Shown: piece after piece, positions 48,412 through 58,648 of the stretch
Numbering within the stretch: position 1 is the first letter of the stretch
How the letters are laid out: each line of letters starts with the position of its first letter
NCBI GenBank assembly: GCA_022836915.1
Contig: CP094668.1
Coordinates: 1-64,000 of the forward strand
DNA: 64,000 nucleotides
Direction: 5' to 3'
Origin: Paenibacillus sp. OVF10
Lineage (GTDB): Bacteria; Bacillota; Bacilli; Paenibacillales; Paenibacillaceae
Notes under the pieces: model-generated
Databases searched by the model: none
The model's input: the letters and a program-made list of their open reading frames with translations, nothing else
What the model was told of the DNA's origin: nothing
Position numbers and translations under genes: made by a program

Positions 48412-49347
48412 TTAGTGATCTGTGCGTGCACGATTCCACGGAATGAGTCGTTTTTCTGCCAGGACAACCGCTTCATACAACACAATACCGAGCGCGGCGG
48501 CGATGACAATGCAGGACCAGGCCAAGGGCATGTTCGCCAGTCGAATCTGATCCGAGAGCAAGTATCCGAGCCCTTGTGAGGCTATGAAAAATTCACCCAC
48601 AATGGCCCCGATAATACTGGTCGACATGTTGATCTTCAGTCCTGCAAAGAGGAAGGCAGCGCGTGAGGCAGTCTTAGCTTCCAAAAAACTGCATCCTGCT
48701 TGCAGCAAGGCCACTCAGCAGATCACTGTACTGCGGCTGAATGGAAGTCAGTCCTTTGAATAGGCTAACGGCCATGGCGGCCATCGTAATCACCGTGACA
48801 ACAGCAATACGCGACCATATCCCGTCTCCAAACCAATTGTTCATAATTGGGGCAAGAGCCACGATCGGAACAGCGTTCAGTGCAGACAGAACCGTAACCG
48901 CCGCCCTGCCGCTTGTTGGGAAGAACGATGCACCTGCCGCTGCCAGAGCGCCGAGCAGTGAGCCGAGCAAGAAACCTCCCAGCATTTCGGCTCCGCTGTA
49001 CACCGCATAACGAAAGAGCATATTGGCATTTTCCTGTATCGATGCCGCAATCGCGGAAGGCACAGGCAGTTGGTAGCTTTCCAGCGAGAATATCCAATGA
49101 AACAGCCTGAGCTGCCAGAGAGCGAGAAACATCACACCTGCCCCCAAGGAAGCATGCTCAGTACAATTGAGCGCCCGCGAACGCTGGTTCCCGATCTGGC
49201 CTTTTCGGCTTGTCCCTGTTGTCCATGAATTTCCGATCCAGGGGCAGATGTCACCTGTGAACCCGTGAGGGGCGTAGCTGCTCCAGTTACAGCAGCAATT
49301 GCCACACCTTCATCACGCTTCCGTTGCAAAACTCTACCTTCACTCAT
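48412..49347 (-). CDS. ABC transporter permease 1, NitT/TauT type (two frameshifts)
   Basis: Membrane subunit of the presumed pyrimidine importer. An unusual ~65-residue polar N-terminus (MSEGRVLQRKRDEGVAIAAV, then a Gly/Ser/Gln-rich part) precedes the first helix GAGVMFLALWQLRLFHWIF. The permease core has LGALAAAGASFFPTSGRAAV, VPIVALAPIMNNWFGDG and, after a break near 48.69 kb, INMSTSIIGAIVGEFFIASQ. The other break is near 49.14 kb. It overlaps the stop of permease 2 by eight bases. Confidence 0.83.
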
Positions 49348-50165
49348 GTGGCATCACCTCCTTTGGCCCTGAACTCAGGCTGCCAGGGGTTAGCCAACGT
49401 TCAGCCAGACTGATGACCAGATACGAGATCAGGCCAATGCCAATGCTAAGCATGATGGTGGCCCAGAACATGCCAACTTGGGCATGGCCGTAATATAACG
49501 AACTGACCATCAGGACGCCGAGTCCGTCGGGAGCGCCCATCAATTCCACAACGATGGAGGAAGTCACCGCGAGCGGAGCAGCTATTTTCATACCAGAAAA
49601 TAGTCCCGGTAGTGCTGAGGGCAGCAGACATTTGATATATCGTGCGGTCAGTGAAGCTCCACAGGAACGCATAAGTTCCAGATGCTCTGGTGCTGCACTT
49701 TTCAATCCTTTTAACGTATGGATAATGATCGGGAAGAAGGTGACATACGCCGCCATAACAATTCGGGCCCACTCCGCGTTGTGGATGATGCCGTACACGA
49801 TTGGTGCGAGACCAATAACCGGAACCATCTGTGAGGAGACAACATATGGCGATAACGTGCGCTCCAGCCAGATAGCCCCACTCATGAGTAGAGCCAGACC
49901 CAGACCAAGCAGCGTTCCCCTGCAAAACCAATGGCTGCATTGCCAAAGGTGACAGCCCCTGCTCTGCCAGCGTACCCGAGTAACGAAACAAGGCTACAAG
50001 GACATCATGCAGATAAGGAAGGCGAGACGCCGCCTGCTGGGGTGACAGGAACAGTTGGAGCATCCAGGCGATTCCTTCCCACAGCATCAATACGGATACA
50101 ATCCAGATGACGATCCAAGATCGATATCCTGGTTTAAAGAACCTCAGGGACATGAGATTCATCAC
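49340..50165 (-). CDS. ABC transporter permease 2, NitT/TauT type (one frameshift)
   Basis: Second membrane subunit, forming a heterodimer with permease 1. N-terminal helix SWIVIWIVSVLMLWEGIAWM and after a break near 49.93 kb the core: SSQMVPVIGLAPIVYGIIHN, KGLKSAAPEHLELMRSCGA (the cytoplasmic loop that docks with the ATPase), and ITSSIVVELMGA-like AVTSSIVVELMGAPDGLGV. Start codon lies inside the 3' end of the ATPase gene (32-base overlap). Confidence 0.85.
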
Positions 50166-50958
50166 GCTCCTCGTAGAAGCAATTGCGAATGGTTGTGATC
50201 ATGTGGTAGAAAGCTTCCGTTTCTCTCAGTTCACTATGGCGGTCAGAAGGCAGATTAACAGAATGAATGGAGTGCACTTGCCCCGGATGCGCCGAGAGTA
50301 CGATGATCCGGTCGGACAGAAATACGGCTTCGGGGATGCTGTGTGTGACAAAGAGGAAGGTCTTGCCTGTTGAGCGCTTGATCTCAAGCAGCTCCAATTG
50401 AAGTTTTTCTTTGGTGAATTCGTCCAGGGCGGAAAAGGGTTCATCCATGAGCAGCAATGGTGGATCAAGCGCAAGGGCTCGTGCAATGGATACACGTTGC
50501 TGCATCCCTCCACTGAGTTGCCATGGATAATGGTCGGCGAAGCGAGTTAGTCCTACCATTTCAAGCAGTTCACTACTAATGCGGCGGCACTCCTTACGGC
50601 GGGTACCCAGCAGTTCCAAGGGCAATTCCACATTGTGACGAACGGTGCGCCAATCGAACAAGGCTGGTGTCTGGAAGACAATGCCGAACTGTCGCTGTAG
50701 CCGGGCCCGCTCAGGCTCCTGACCTGCAATGCGTACGTTGCCTGAGGTAGGTTGAAGTAGATCACCCACCAGCCGGAGCAAGGTCGACTTGCCGCAGCCG
50801 GAAGGGCCCAGCAGAGAGACAAACTCATTGGACTGGATCTGGAATGTAACATCCGACAAGGCAGTGACCTGTTGTGTACCTGTGCCAAAAACAACGGACA
50901 CATGATCTACATCAATATGGCAGGCTTCGGGGACTGTAGCTGAGGATATGGAGGACAT
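50134..50958 (-). CDS. ABC transporter ATPase, NitT/TauT type
   Basis: Intact. First gene of the pyrimidine operon. Walker A LLGPSGCGKSTLLRLVGDLL, Q-loop FQTPALFDWRTV, signature QLSGGMQQRVSIARALALDP, Walker B LLLMDEPFSALDE and switch VTHSIPEAV. AAAGGAG lies seven bases before the ATG used; an earlier in-frame start lacks a ribosome site. About 275 residues. Its pairing with two different permeases and a THI5-like binding protein is typical of pyrimidine or thiamine-precursor importers. Confidence 0.9.
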   Translation of the reverse strand: MSSISSATVPEACHIDVDHVSVVFGTGTQQVTALSDVTFQIQSNEFVSLLGPSGCGKSTLLRLVGDLLQPTSGNVRIAGQEPERARLQRQFGIVFQTPALFDWRTVRHNVELPLELLGTRRKECRRISSELLEMVGLTRFADHYPWQLSGGMQQRVSIARALALDPPLLLMDEPFSALDEFTKEKLQLELLEIKRSTGKTFLFVTHSIPEAVFLSDRIIVLSAHPGQVHSIHSVNLPSDRHSELRETEAFYHMITTIRNCFYEERDESHVPEVL

Positions 50959-51486
50959 GGGCATTCTCCTTTGTGGGAAGTTGTTTTCATTGCACACCAA
51001 GGCTGAATGGGAGGTTTATATACACGAACGTAACAGGTTTTGCTTGTTAGATAATACTATATCGCTTTGGGCGGGGATTACATTATACAGTGTGTTTTGA
51101 GTATGGGCCTGTTCATGTTACACAATGTAAAATGAGATGGATTCTCAGATACATCCATGTGAGTTTTCTTCGTAGATAGCTAACATTCAATTCACCTAAC
51201 AACAAGCGCACAATCATTTGTATTTATTGATTAAATATTCGGAAAATATGACATATCCCCTCGTATTCTTGTTCGTTTTCTTGTATAAAGATTGAATAGA
51301 CGTACAAGGGCTTCCACCTCAACGTGAGTCAACGATCCTGAATGATGAAGGCGGTATCACTGTTCTGGATCAATCACCACGCAGGTTGGATTCCTCTGTC
51401 ACATATCACTTTGAAAATCACATATATAGGTCTATCCAAAGATCAGTAGAACGAAGCTTTCAAATCCAGAAATCGGGGTGGTCATG
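50959..51486. other. divergent regulatory region between pyrimidine operon and chemoreceptor gene
   Basis: No gene. It holds TTACA-CAA-TGTAA (51118-51130), a perfect palindrome, and a related ATTACATTATACAGTGTG nearby (51078-51095). Either could be an operator for the minus-strand operon. No promoter pair with good boxes and spacing stands out on either strand. Confidence 0.4.
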
Positions 51487-53707
51487 ATGTTTGATTGGCT
51501 GGGATGGAAAAAGGATTGCCGCTGTGGCGATCGTATCGGTTGAACGCACATATGAAAGAAGATGTGGAACAGATTTTTGAGGGGATTGCCGAAACGAGAC
51601 GGCAACTTATGATGGACTGGGCAGATGAACAATGGAATCACCTGGATCGTTTGCTTCAACAGATACAGTCGGTCCAATTACAGGATGTATTACAAGGTTC
51701 ACAGCAACTAAGCAAACTAGATGCATGGTTTCAATCCAGTTATATTCGAGCCGTAGACAGTACGGAGCTATTCATGCTGAACGAACAGAATCAGGTGGTA
51801 TTCTCTACATATAAGAAACATATTGGACAGATTTATGAAGATTACGAAGCTTTAATTGGACCAGGATTGAAATACTCCAGAGCAGATCGTCATGGCAAAA
51901 AATGCTTGTATGGTCCATATTCTGATCCACTGACGTTGGATATTGGTCCACGCTCGTCCAATTTTCACGATGATGTCACCTTGCTGTTTATCTCCCCAAT
52001 CCTGCAGGAAGGTCGATATGTCGGTTCATTATGCAGCCGAGTACCCGGGGATGTACTCGGTGACCTGATCCAACGAGAATCAGGTCATATCTATCCCGAT
52101 TCTGGTGACAATTATCTCTTTATGGCTGAGTCGATATTAAGGCCCCATCTGCAACCCGGTACCGCCTTATCTCGAAGCCGCTTCGAAGACCGCACCTTTA
52201 CGCATGGGGAAAACCTCAAAGATGGTGTCACCACCGAATGGGGTATCGTTTCCGTTAAGGAGCATACCGAGCTGGAACTCATGTTCACTGATCCGTCGAC
52301 CGGAGAACTGCACCCCGGGGTAGCAAACACCATTCAGAATGGTTCCAATCTGTTCGTGGCTTTTCCCGGCTACTCGGATTACCGCCATATTTCTGTGATC
52401 GGTAAAGGCATCACCTTCCAGCTGCCACACTGTCCTGATCGCTGGGGTATGATGTGTGAAGGGGATCTGGAGGAAGTGTATCGGATACGAAGCATCGGCT
52501 GGCGCCAGTTCAAGCAGCACAGTCTCTTCACGCTTTTGTCAGGCGTTGCAGGAGCCGCTCTTGTCTATGCCCTCACTGGTAGTGGTTGGAGTGCGGCAGC
52601 AATGGCCGCTTTTAATGTGTTATTCGGATTCTTCACTGCATTACAGCAGCATCGTAGCCAATATCGACGGGTTCATGAAGACTTACGCCGCATCAGCCGA
52701 TTTATTCGAATTAACGCCGAAGGCAGGGGGATCTGACCCAACGTCTAGACACGTCTGCTTTTGCCCAAGACGAATCGGGTGAACTGGCGAAGTGGATCAA
52801 CAACATGATTGACTCTCTGGAAGGCATTATGCTGAAGGTACAACTTGCCACGGTAGACGTTATGGACAACCAGTATCAGATGCGAACTTCAACAGAGACA
52901 ACCCAGGGTACGACTGAGCGTGTGAACCACAAGCTTGGTTCGATGATTCAGGCCATTCGCACCCAACTGGAAGATCTCGATCAGGCCAGAATCGCTGCCG
53001 ATCACATGCGCATAACGCTGCAACAACTGGAGACCTCTGCAACCGAACAGATCGGCGTGGCCCAGCAGGAAGTGGAACGAATCGGCGACAAAATGACCCA
53101 AATCTCAGGAGCGGTATCCGATACCAACCGTACCATCCTGTCCTTCATGGATACGATGAAAGAGATTTACCGTGCACTGGCTGTCATTGATGAAATTTCA
53201 GCTCAGACCAACCTGCTGGCTCTCAATGCTACCATTGAGGCTGCACGCGTGGGCGAACATGGTCAAGGCTTCTCGGTCGTGGCAGGGGAAATCCGCAAGC
53301 TGGCCGAGTTATCCCGCTCTTCTACTGAAAATATTCATCAGATTCTGGACCGAATCTCAACGGCAGCAGGAGCTGCATCTCAATTAATCACAGAGGGTGA
53401 TCAGGTACTGGCTGAAGGAACAACACTGGTTCAGGCCGCTTCGCAACTTCTGCAAAATGCTACCGCTGAAGAACCTGAGCGCACACAAGTCGTGGATCAA
53501 GTGGTCATGCTGATGGAGAATATTGCTGCAATCAGCCATCAAAATCGGGCGACTTCTGCTGAGGTAGAAGCTGAGATGATGGAGCTGATTCATGATATGT
53601 TGCAGGTTCAGCATTCTTCGCATAACGTGGAAGCCATTACGGTCTTTCTGCAACAACTCGTGGGACAATTCCATCTGAATCACCCCGCCAAAAATACTGT
53701 CATCTGA
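51487..53707 (+). CDS. methyl-accepting chemotaxis protein with N-terminal sensor and central membrane hairpin (two frameshifts)
   Basis: Chemoreceptor of ~739 residues. The start [14 protein letters not shown] has no membrane helix. A ~340-residue sensor domain with Cache-like segments ([39 protein letters not shown]) comes first. Two close hydrophobic helices follow (~365-400, [19 protein letters not shown] and [15 protein letters not shown]). Then come a HAMP-like linker, a coiled coil and the conserved hairpin tip [20 protein letters not shown]. Breaks lie near 51.54 kb and 52.73 kb. Because no helix precedes the sensor, the sensor is predicted to be cytoplasmic. Confidence 0.83.
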
Positions 53708-53826
53708 CGTCATCGTTGACGCGGATTGGAGAAATAGCTAAAATTTGATGCAACTGTTCCTTTTGAAATTGTCGTATCATTTATAATAGAAGATTTCCAA
53801 TCTGAACCGATGAAAGGGTGGTCTGC

Positions 53827-54828
53827 ATGGAACTGCTTCAGGATTCATTTGGCCGGATACATGACTACATCCGTATTTCTGTTACGGACCGCTGTAATTT
53901 ACGCTGTGTGTACTGCATGCCTGCAGAGGGCATGGAATTTGCTCCACATGATGAGATTATGAGCTACGAAGAAATAGCACAGGTGCTGAAAGTGCTTGCT
54001 CCAATGGGCATGCGCAAAGTCCGGCTCACCGGGGGCGAACCGTTGGTACGCAAGGATCTGCATAAGCTCGTCAGCATGATCTCGGCAATTGACGGGATTG
54101 ACGATATTGCCCTGACTACTAACGCTCTTCTACTGGATAAGCAAGCTCAGGCATTGAAAGACGCTGGATTGAACCGGATTAACATCAGTCTAGATTCCCT
54201 GCGAGCTGATCGCTTCTCCATGATTACCCGCGGCGGAGATGTGAACAAGGTACTGAAAGGCATTGAAGCTGCAACAGCCGCTGGCCTTGCTCCGATCAAG
54301 CTGAATGTTGTGCTGATGAAGGGTATCAACGATGATGAAATCAAGGATTTTATTGCAATGACGATTGATCAACCTCTTCATGTACGTTTTATTGAATATA
54401 TGCCGATTGGACAGGCTTCGGATTCATGGCGCAAATCTTATTTGCCGCTGGAAGCCGTGACAGATGTATGTGCTGAAGCAGGCTGGACGGTAGAAAATAC
54501 AACAGGCCCTGCGGGCAATGGCCCATCACGCAATATGAAAATTGTGGGCTCCGAAGGCACATTTGGATTGATTCATCCCGTGAGTGATCATTTCTGTGAC
54601 AATTGCAACCGACTTCGGCTGACCGCTGACGGACATATCAAAGCCTGCCTCTACTGGTCAGATGAGTATAATGTTCGTCGCTTCGTGGATGATCCAGATG
54701 CCATGGCGGCACTTTTCCTCAAAGCGTTAGGTACGAAACCAAAGAACCATGAGATGGCTCTGGCTTTGGAACAAAAAATGCAATCTCATACGCCGACTGT
54801 ACGGCGCATGTCCCAGATTGGCGGATAA
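53827..54828 (+). CDS. moaA: GTP 3',8-cyclase, molybdenum cofactor biosynthesis protein A
   Basis: Radical-SAM enzyme starting molybdopterin synthesis from GTP. Intact, ~333 residues. Radical-SAM motif [16 protein letters not shown] (CxxxCxxC), the GGEP motif [15 protein letters not shown], and the second cluster site [20 protein letters not shown] with a third Cys (ACLYW). The C-terminus ends RRMSQIGG, the conserved Gly-Gly tail. AAAGGGTGG lies five bases before the ATG; a GTG three codons earlier falls in the ribosome site. No other molybdopterin genes are in the window. Confidence 0.94.
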   Translation: MELLQDSFGRIHDYIRISVTDRCNLRCVYCMPAEGMEFAPHDEIMSYEEIAQVLKVLAPMGMRKVRLTGGEPLVRKDLHKLVSMISAIDGIDDIALTTNALLLDKQAQALKDAGLNRINISLDSLRADRFSMITRGGDVNKVLKGIEAATAAGLAPIKLNVVLMKGINDDEIKDFIAMTIDQPLHVRFIEYMPIGQASDSWRKSYLPLEAVTDVCAEAGWTVENTTGPAGNGPSRNMKIVGSEGTFGLIHPVSDHFCDNCNRLRLTADGHIKACLYWSDEYNVRRFVDDPDAMAALFLKALGTKPKNHEMALALEQKMQSHTPTVRRMSQIGG

Positions 54829-54870
54829 CAACAGTACGCATATAACACAACCGCGTATTACTGCGTACGT

Positions 54871-54960
54871 ACGGTACATATTTGTACCGTCAGGATGACC
54901 TCTTCACACAACGGATGAGGTAACGCTGGCGCGGTGAACCCTTACGTAAATCAGCATCCA
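54871..54960 (+). ncRNA. possible structured RNA element behind moaA
   Basis: ACGGTACA/TGTACCGT forms an eight-bp hairpin. Next, GGATG (54893) can pair with CATCC (54955) around two inner stems (ACCTC/GAGGT and GCTG/CAGC), a three-way junction. A strong terminator follows 45 bases later. This could be a 3'-UTR structure or a small RNA. No known riboswitch consensus is met, and covariation has not been tested. Confidence 0.3.
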
Positions 54961-55002
54961 TCACGTGAAGTGGAGCGTGTCATATGGCAAAGGTGGATAG
55001 CC

Positions 55003-55041
55003 AAAGCAGACAAGAACATGATGTTCTTGTCTGCTTTTTCG
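55003..55041 (+). terminator. strong rho-independent terminator
   Basis: AGCAGACAAGAACAT and ATGTTCTTGTCTGCT are perfect 15-base arms separated by one base, followed by TTTTTCG. It isolates the moaA transcript from the next chemoreceptor gene. Confidence 0.88.
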
Positions 55042-55206
55042 TTATGTTTTCATAAATTCCCGAAAAACTTCCATTCTCCTGTTTCATTTGTTGAAAATTT
55101 AATTAATATACTTTATGCCCTTATTAGGCCTTCAAGATTAACCTCATTCTGACGATGTATACAATACATCTAGATGATACATATACATTATAGGAGCTGA
55201 ATCTTA

Positions 55207-56043
55207 TTGAACATCGTTGAAGCACTCGTTGCAGCCAGTCCATATTTTAAAATTATGCTGAAAGAACACGATATCATGATTGCGGTAACCGATACCGAGA
55301 AGTTCTGGTATTATGTTCCCAGCAACGAGCTTGATCTGGGCATCAAGGCAGGAGACCCCGTTTCCCTCGATGACCCTACACTCCGCCGGGCACTTATACA
55401 TGGGGAAACTTCAGCGAACCGAATTGATGCAAAATTCTATGGCACATCAATCAACTCGGCGGCTACCCCACTTCGGGATGAGCAAGGAAATATCGTGGGT
55501 ACACTTGCCATCGGTTTCTCTCTTCAGAATGAGGAAAAACTGGAGTACTTCACTGAATTGATCGGCGGGATCAGCGGAAAATTAACAGATATGGTGCAGA
55601 CGGTAGCTGCCCAATCCGAGCAGTTGACGGCCTCTTCCACGCAGATTTTGGATAATACCCGCATGGCTGTACAGAACTCAGGCGAAGTTAATAAGGTCGC
55701 CGCATTCATCCGTGAAATCTCAGAACAGACCAATCTACTGGGGCTGAATGCAGCCATCGAAGCGGCCCGAGCCGGTGAAGCAGGTGCCGGATTTAGCGTC
55801 GTTGCATCTGAAGTGCGTAAACTTTCTACAGGTACCAAAGAAGCTACGGTGAATATCGAACGTTCCTTGAAGGATGTTCAGCATTCCATTCAGCAGATGG
55901 AGCAAGAGATCACATCCATCTCACAGTCTAGCAACCAACAAGCGGTGCTGGTAACCGAGTTCAGCGAGGTCATTGATCAGTTGAACAGTGTAAGCCGTGA
56001 TCTGAAAGTGTTTATTGAATCCATGTTACTGAAGGCAGAATAA
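55207..56043 (+). CDS. soluble methyl-accepting chemotaxis protein
   Basis: Intact 278-residue cytosolic chemoreceptor, resembling the YfmS type of short receptors. No membrane helix. An N-terminal ~125-residue sensor ([20 protein letters not shown] and [19 protein letters not shown]) is PAS/Cache-like. The rest is a short signalling coiled coil with the tip [24 protein letters not shown] start follows AGGAG by nine bases. It has its own transcript between two terminators. Confidence 0.88.
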   Translation: MNIVEALVAASPYFKIMLKEHDIMIAVTDTEKFWYYVPSNELDLGIKAGDPVSLDDPTLRRALIHGETSANRIDAKFYGTSINSAATPLRDEQGNIVGTLAIGFSLQNEEKLEYFTELIGGISGKLTDMVQTVAAQSEQLTASSTQILDNTRMAVQNSGEVNKVAAFIREISEQTNLLGLNAAIEAARAGEAGAGFSVVASEVRKLSTGTKEATVNIERSLKDVQHSIQQMEQEITSISQSSNQQAVLVTEFSEVIDQLNSVSRDLKVFIESMLLKAE

Positions 56044-56183
56044 ATCCGATTACGATGACCTTAACTCAAATGAGCAACCATATATAATAGACGCTACACC
56101 AAAGCGTTATCGAGCACTACATGTTCCAACTCAATAACTAGATCACCAGGCTATGCTGATCACCAATTTCAGCATCCACATTG

Positions 56184-56224
56184 AACTCTTCGTGCGATTA
56201 ACGTCACGGGGAGTTTTTTATTTT
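56184..56224 (+). terminator. rho-independent terminator after the soluble chemoreceptor gene
   Basis: AACTC...CGTG and CACG...GAGTT pair around a ten-base loop, followed by TTTTTATTTT. Confidence 0.75.
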
Positions 56225-56255
56225 AACAAGTTGTACCAGCCACATCGCAGTCCTT

Positions 56256-56864
56256 CTAGGAATAGATGAGCTTCCACAGCATCATACATGCCAGCCCAAC
56301 CATGACTACAGCGGACAACCGATTAAACACCAGACTGATGCGTCCAGTTCGATCCGTTCTCCCAATCACCCTGCCTGCACCTGCAAGTCCCAAGAACCAT
56401 ATCCAAGATACTACCGCGGCTGTCAGGGCAAAATAGACGCGCTCCACCCCTTCATACTGAAGTGAACTGGTGCCAATCACAGCAACCGTGTCCAGCAGAG
56501 CATGCGGATTGAGTAAAGACACCGATGCGGCAAACGCAATCTGTCGCCCCGCTGACATTACCGTCCCCGAACCTTCCACAGATTCGGATGACCTCCAGAT
56601 ACTCCATGCCATATACAGCAAAAACAAGCTTCCTGCGCCATACAACACATTCGCCAGCAATGGCCATTGCAGCAAAATGAGCGACACCCCTCCGACGGCT
56701 GCCCCGATCAACAACGTATCACTGACCCCTGCCGTTATTACAGCAGGCAGGGCATGTATATAACGCCTCTGGCTCATGCCCTGGTTAAAAATAAATACAT
56801 TCTGCACACCCAGTGGCAAGATCAGGCCAAACGCCAGAACCACTGCATGAATAACAACCTCCAT
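56256..56864 (-). CDS. LysE/ArgO-family amino acid exporter
   Basis: Intact 202-residue inner-membrane exporter with about six helices. The family's start is clear: VVLAFGLILPLGVQNVFIFN, and the motif SLLNPHALLDTVAV lies near residue 120. LysE and ArgO export basic amino acids, but some relatives take other substrates. It is transcribed away from a MocR-type regulator, which probably controls it. Confidence 0.88.
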   Translation of the reverse strand: MEVVIHAVVLAFGLILPLGVQNVFIFNQGMSQRRYIHALPAVITAGVSDTLLIGAAVGGVSLILLQWPLLANVLYGAGSLFLLYMAWSIWRSSESVEGSGTVMSAGRQIAFAASVSLLNPHALLDTVAVIGTSSLQYEGVERVYFALTAAVVSWIWFLGLAGAGRVIGRTDRTGRISLVFNRLSAVVMVGLACMMLWKLIYS

Positions 56865-56919
56865 CGTTCTTCCCCCTTATCTCTGTCCTCCATATTAGGG
56901 CAGATGATAACTGACGTAA

Positions 56920-56950
56920 CCAACCACTTGGATGGCATCAGACCCAACCA
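56920..56950. promoter_or_regulatory. direct repeat CCAACCA in the lysE-mocR intergenic region
   Basis: Two CCAACCA copies start 24 bases apart. MocR/PdxR regulators often bind direct repeats in the divergent promoter region, so this is a candidate site, on position only. Confidence 0.35.
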
Positions 56951-56999
56951 AATGATATAGTGTTTGTTACAAAGAAAAACGGAGGTGATTCTGCCGGTT

Positions 57000-58492
57000 A
57001 TGGAACGCTCTGATTCCCGGCTAAACATGGGTTGGAAGCCAAATCCTTCTCTCGACTTGCCCTTATATCGCCAGATTGAAGCCTATATCCGGCAGAAAAT
57101 CACAACGGGCGAATGGTCCGCAGGATACCGTCTCCCATCACAGCGAATATGGGCTGAGTCCATGGGAGTAAACCGCAGTACATTGGTCACTGCCCTTGAT
57201 AATCTGGCCGCCGCGGGTCTGCTTGAAGGCAGACATGGCGGGGAACTTATATTTCCGGCTCCGGTTGGCATGGCATGGCTCACGGAGCCATGCCCAACTG
57301 GAACGAAGCCATTGAGGAGGGCTGGTATTATCCCAACCTGCCCGAGATCCAGCAGATTAATCAGGCTGAATTCAGGCCTGGCATCATACGTCTTGGTACA
57401 GGGGAACTTGCCCCGGACCTGATGCCTCAGGATGCTTTTAACGACATTCTGTACTCCCTGTCCCATCGTTCTCGTACACTGAACTACCTGGAACCTCAAG
57501 GAAGCCTGGAGCTTCGTGAGGCTTTATCCGTCCATTTGCAGATTACCGGCATTCAGGCCTCTCCAGATTCCATACTGATTGTATCCGGTTCTCTTCAGGC
57601 GCTGCACTTGATTTCGGTCGGACTGCTCCCTCGCGGATCAGCGGTTCTGCTGGAAAAACCGTCGTATCTCTATTCCATTCACGCCTTTCAGTCAGCAGGG
57701 TTGAAAATGAGTGGTATCCCGATGGATAACGAAGGCCTACACATTGCACGCCTGGAGGATGCTGCGCAGCATGTCAAAGATCAAGATCATATCTCGCTTC
57801 TCTACACGATCCCGAGCTTTCACAATCCCACCAGCTCTGTCATGAGTGATCACCGCCGGGAAGAACTCATGACCACCGCTCGAACACTAGGCATCTCCAT
57901 ACTGGAGGATGCCGCCTACGGTGATCTATGGCTGGATACACCTCCTCCGTCATCACTGAAGGCGCGTGATCAGGAAGGACGGGTGCTGCATATGGGTACT
58001 CTGTCAAAGGCAGTCAGTCCCGGTCTGCGCCTCGGATGGCTGGTTGGGCCAGAGCCGGTCATTCGCCGTCTCGCAGATATCAAGATGCAGACCGATTATG
58101 GCACCAGTTCACTCGCCCAAGAAGCTGCTGCCCTGTGGTTCGCAGAAGGACATCATGCAGGACATATGGAACGCCTTCGCCCTGAGTTACGCAAACGAAG
58201 AGACTTCATGCTGGATCTGTTGCAACAGCACTTTCATGGCATAGCGGATTGGGAAATACCCGCTGGGGGCTTTTATATCTGGCTGCAATTCACTGTATCC
58301 CCTCTCTCTATCCGCCAGTTGTTCCATACCTGTCTGGAGCAGGATGTACTTATCCACCCGGGCTATCTGTATGACAGGCTGGACGCGAGTCACATTCGGC
58401 TCTCATACGCGTATGCTTCACCTGATGAGATGGAACGTGGAATACAATGCCTCGCAGAGGCCGTCCACAGACTTATAGACTCTGGCTCCTGA
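57000..58492 (+). CDS. MocR/PdxR-type regulator: GntR HTH fused to aminotransferase domain (one frameshift)
   Basis: PLP-dependent transcription factor. Residues ~15-85 are a GntR winged helix (LDLPLYRQIEAYIRQKITTG, RLPSQRIWAESMGVNRSTLV). Then comes a ~390-residue fold-I aminotransferase-like domain with YTIPSFHNPTSS, ILEDAAYGDLW and the PLP lysine in MGTLSKAVSPGLRLGWL. One break near 57.28 kb in the linker. GGAGGTG lies ~11 bases before the ATG. It is divergent from the LysE-family gene, the typical partner arrangement. The effector is probably PLP plus an amino acid. Confidence 0.87.
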
Positions 58493-58521
58493 CTTCGAAT
58501 GTTGGTTCCTGATTTCACCAC

Positions 58522-58569
58522 AAAAAAACAGCCTTGACCTGGAAGGACCATGTCCTTCAGATCAAGGCT
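58522..58569 (-). terminator. rho-independent terminator of the sugar ABC operon
   Basis: On the minus strand AGCCTTGATCTGAAGGACATG folds onto TCCTTCCAGGTCAAGGCT and is followed by GTTTTTTTG. It lies about 80 bases after the last permease stop. Confidence 0.85.
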
Positions 58570-58648
58570 ATTCGCGTAAGTTTCGTAAGTTTGTCGGAAT
58601 ACCAGTACGGGCAAATACCAGCTGCGCTGCGGGATACCTTTGAATGTT

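Noticed and set aside
51118..51130. TnrA/GlnR nitrogen-control box upstream of the pyrimidine operon
   Set aside because: TTACACAATGTAA does not fit TGTNAN7TNACA spacing; kept only as an unassigned palindrome.
54871..54960. THF riboswitch
   Set aside because: Only part of the 3' half looks similar. The conserved 5' half is absent and no folate gene follows.
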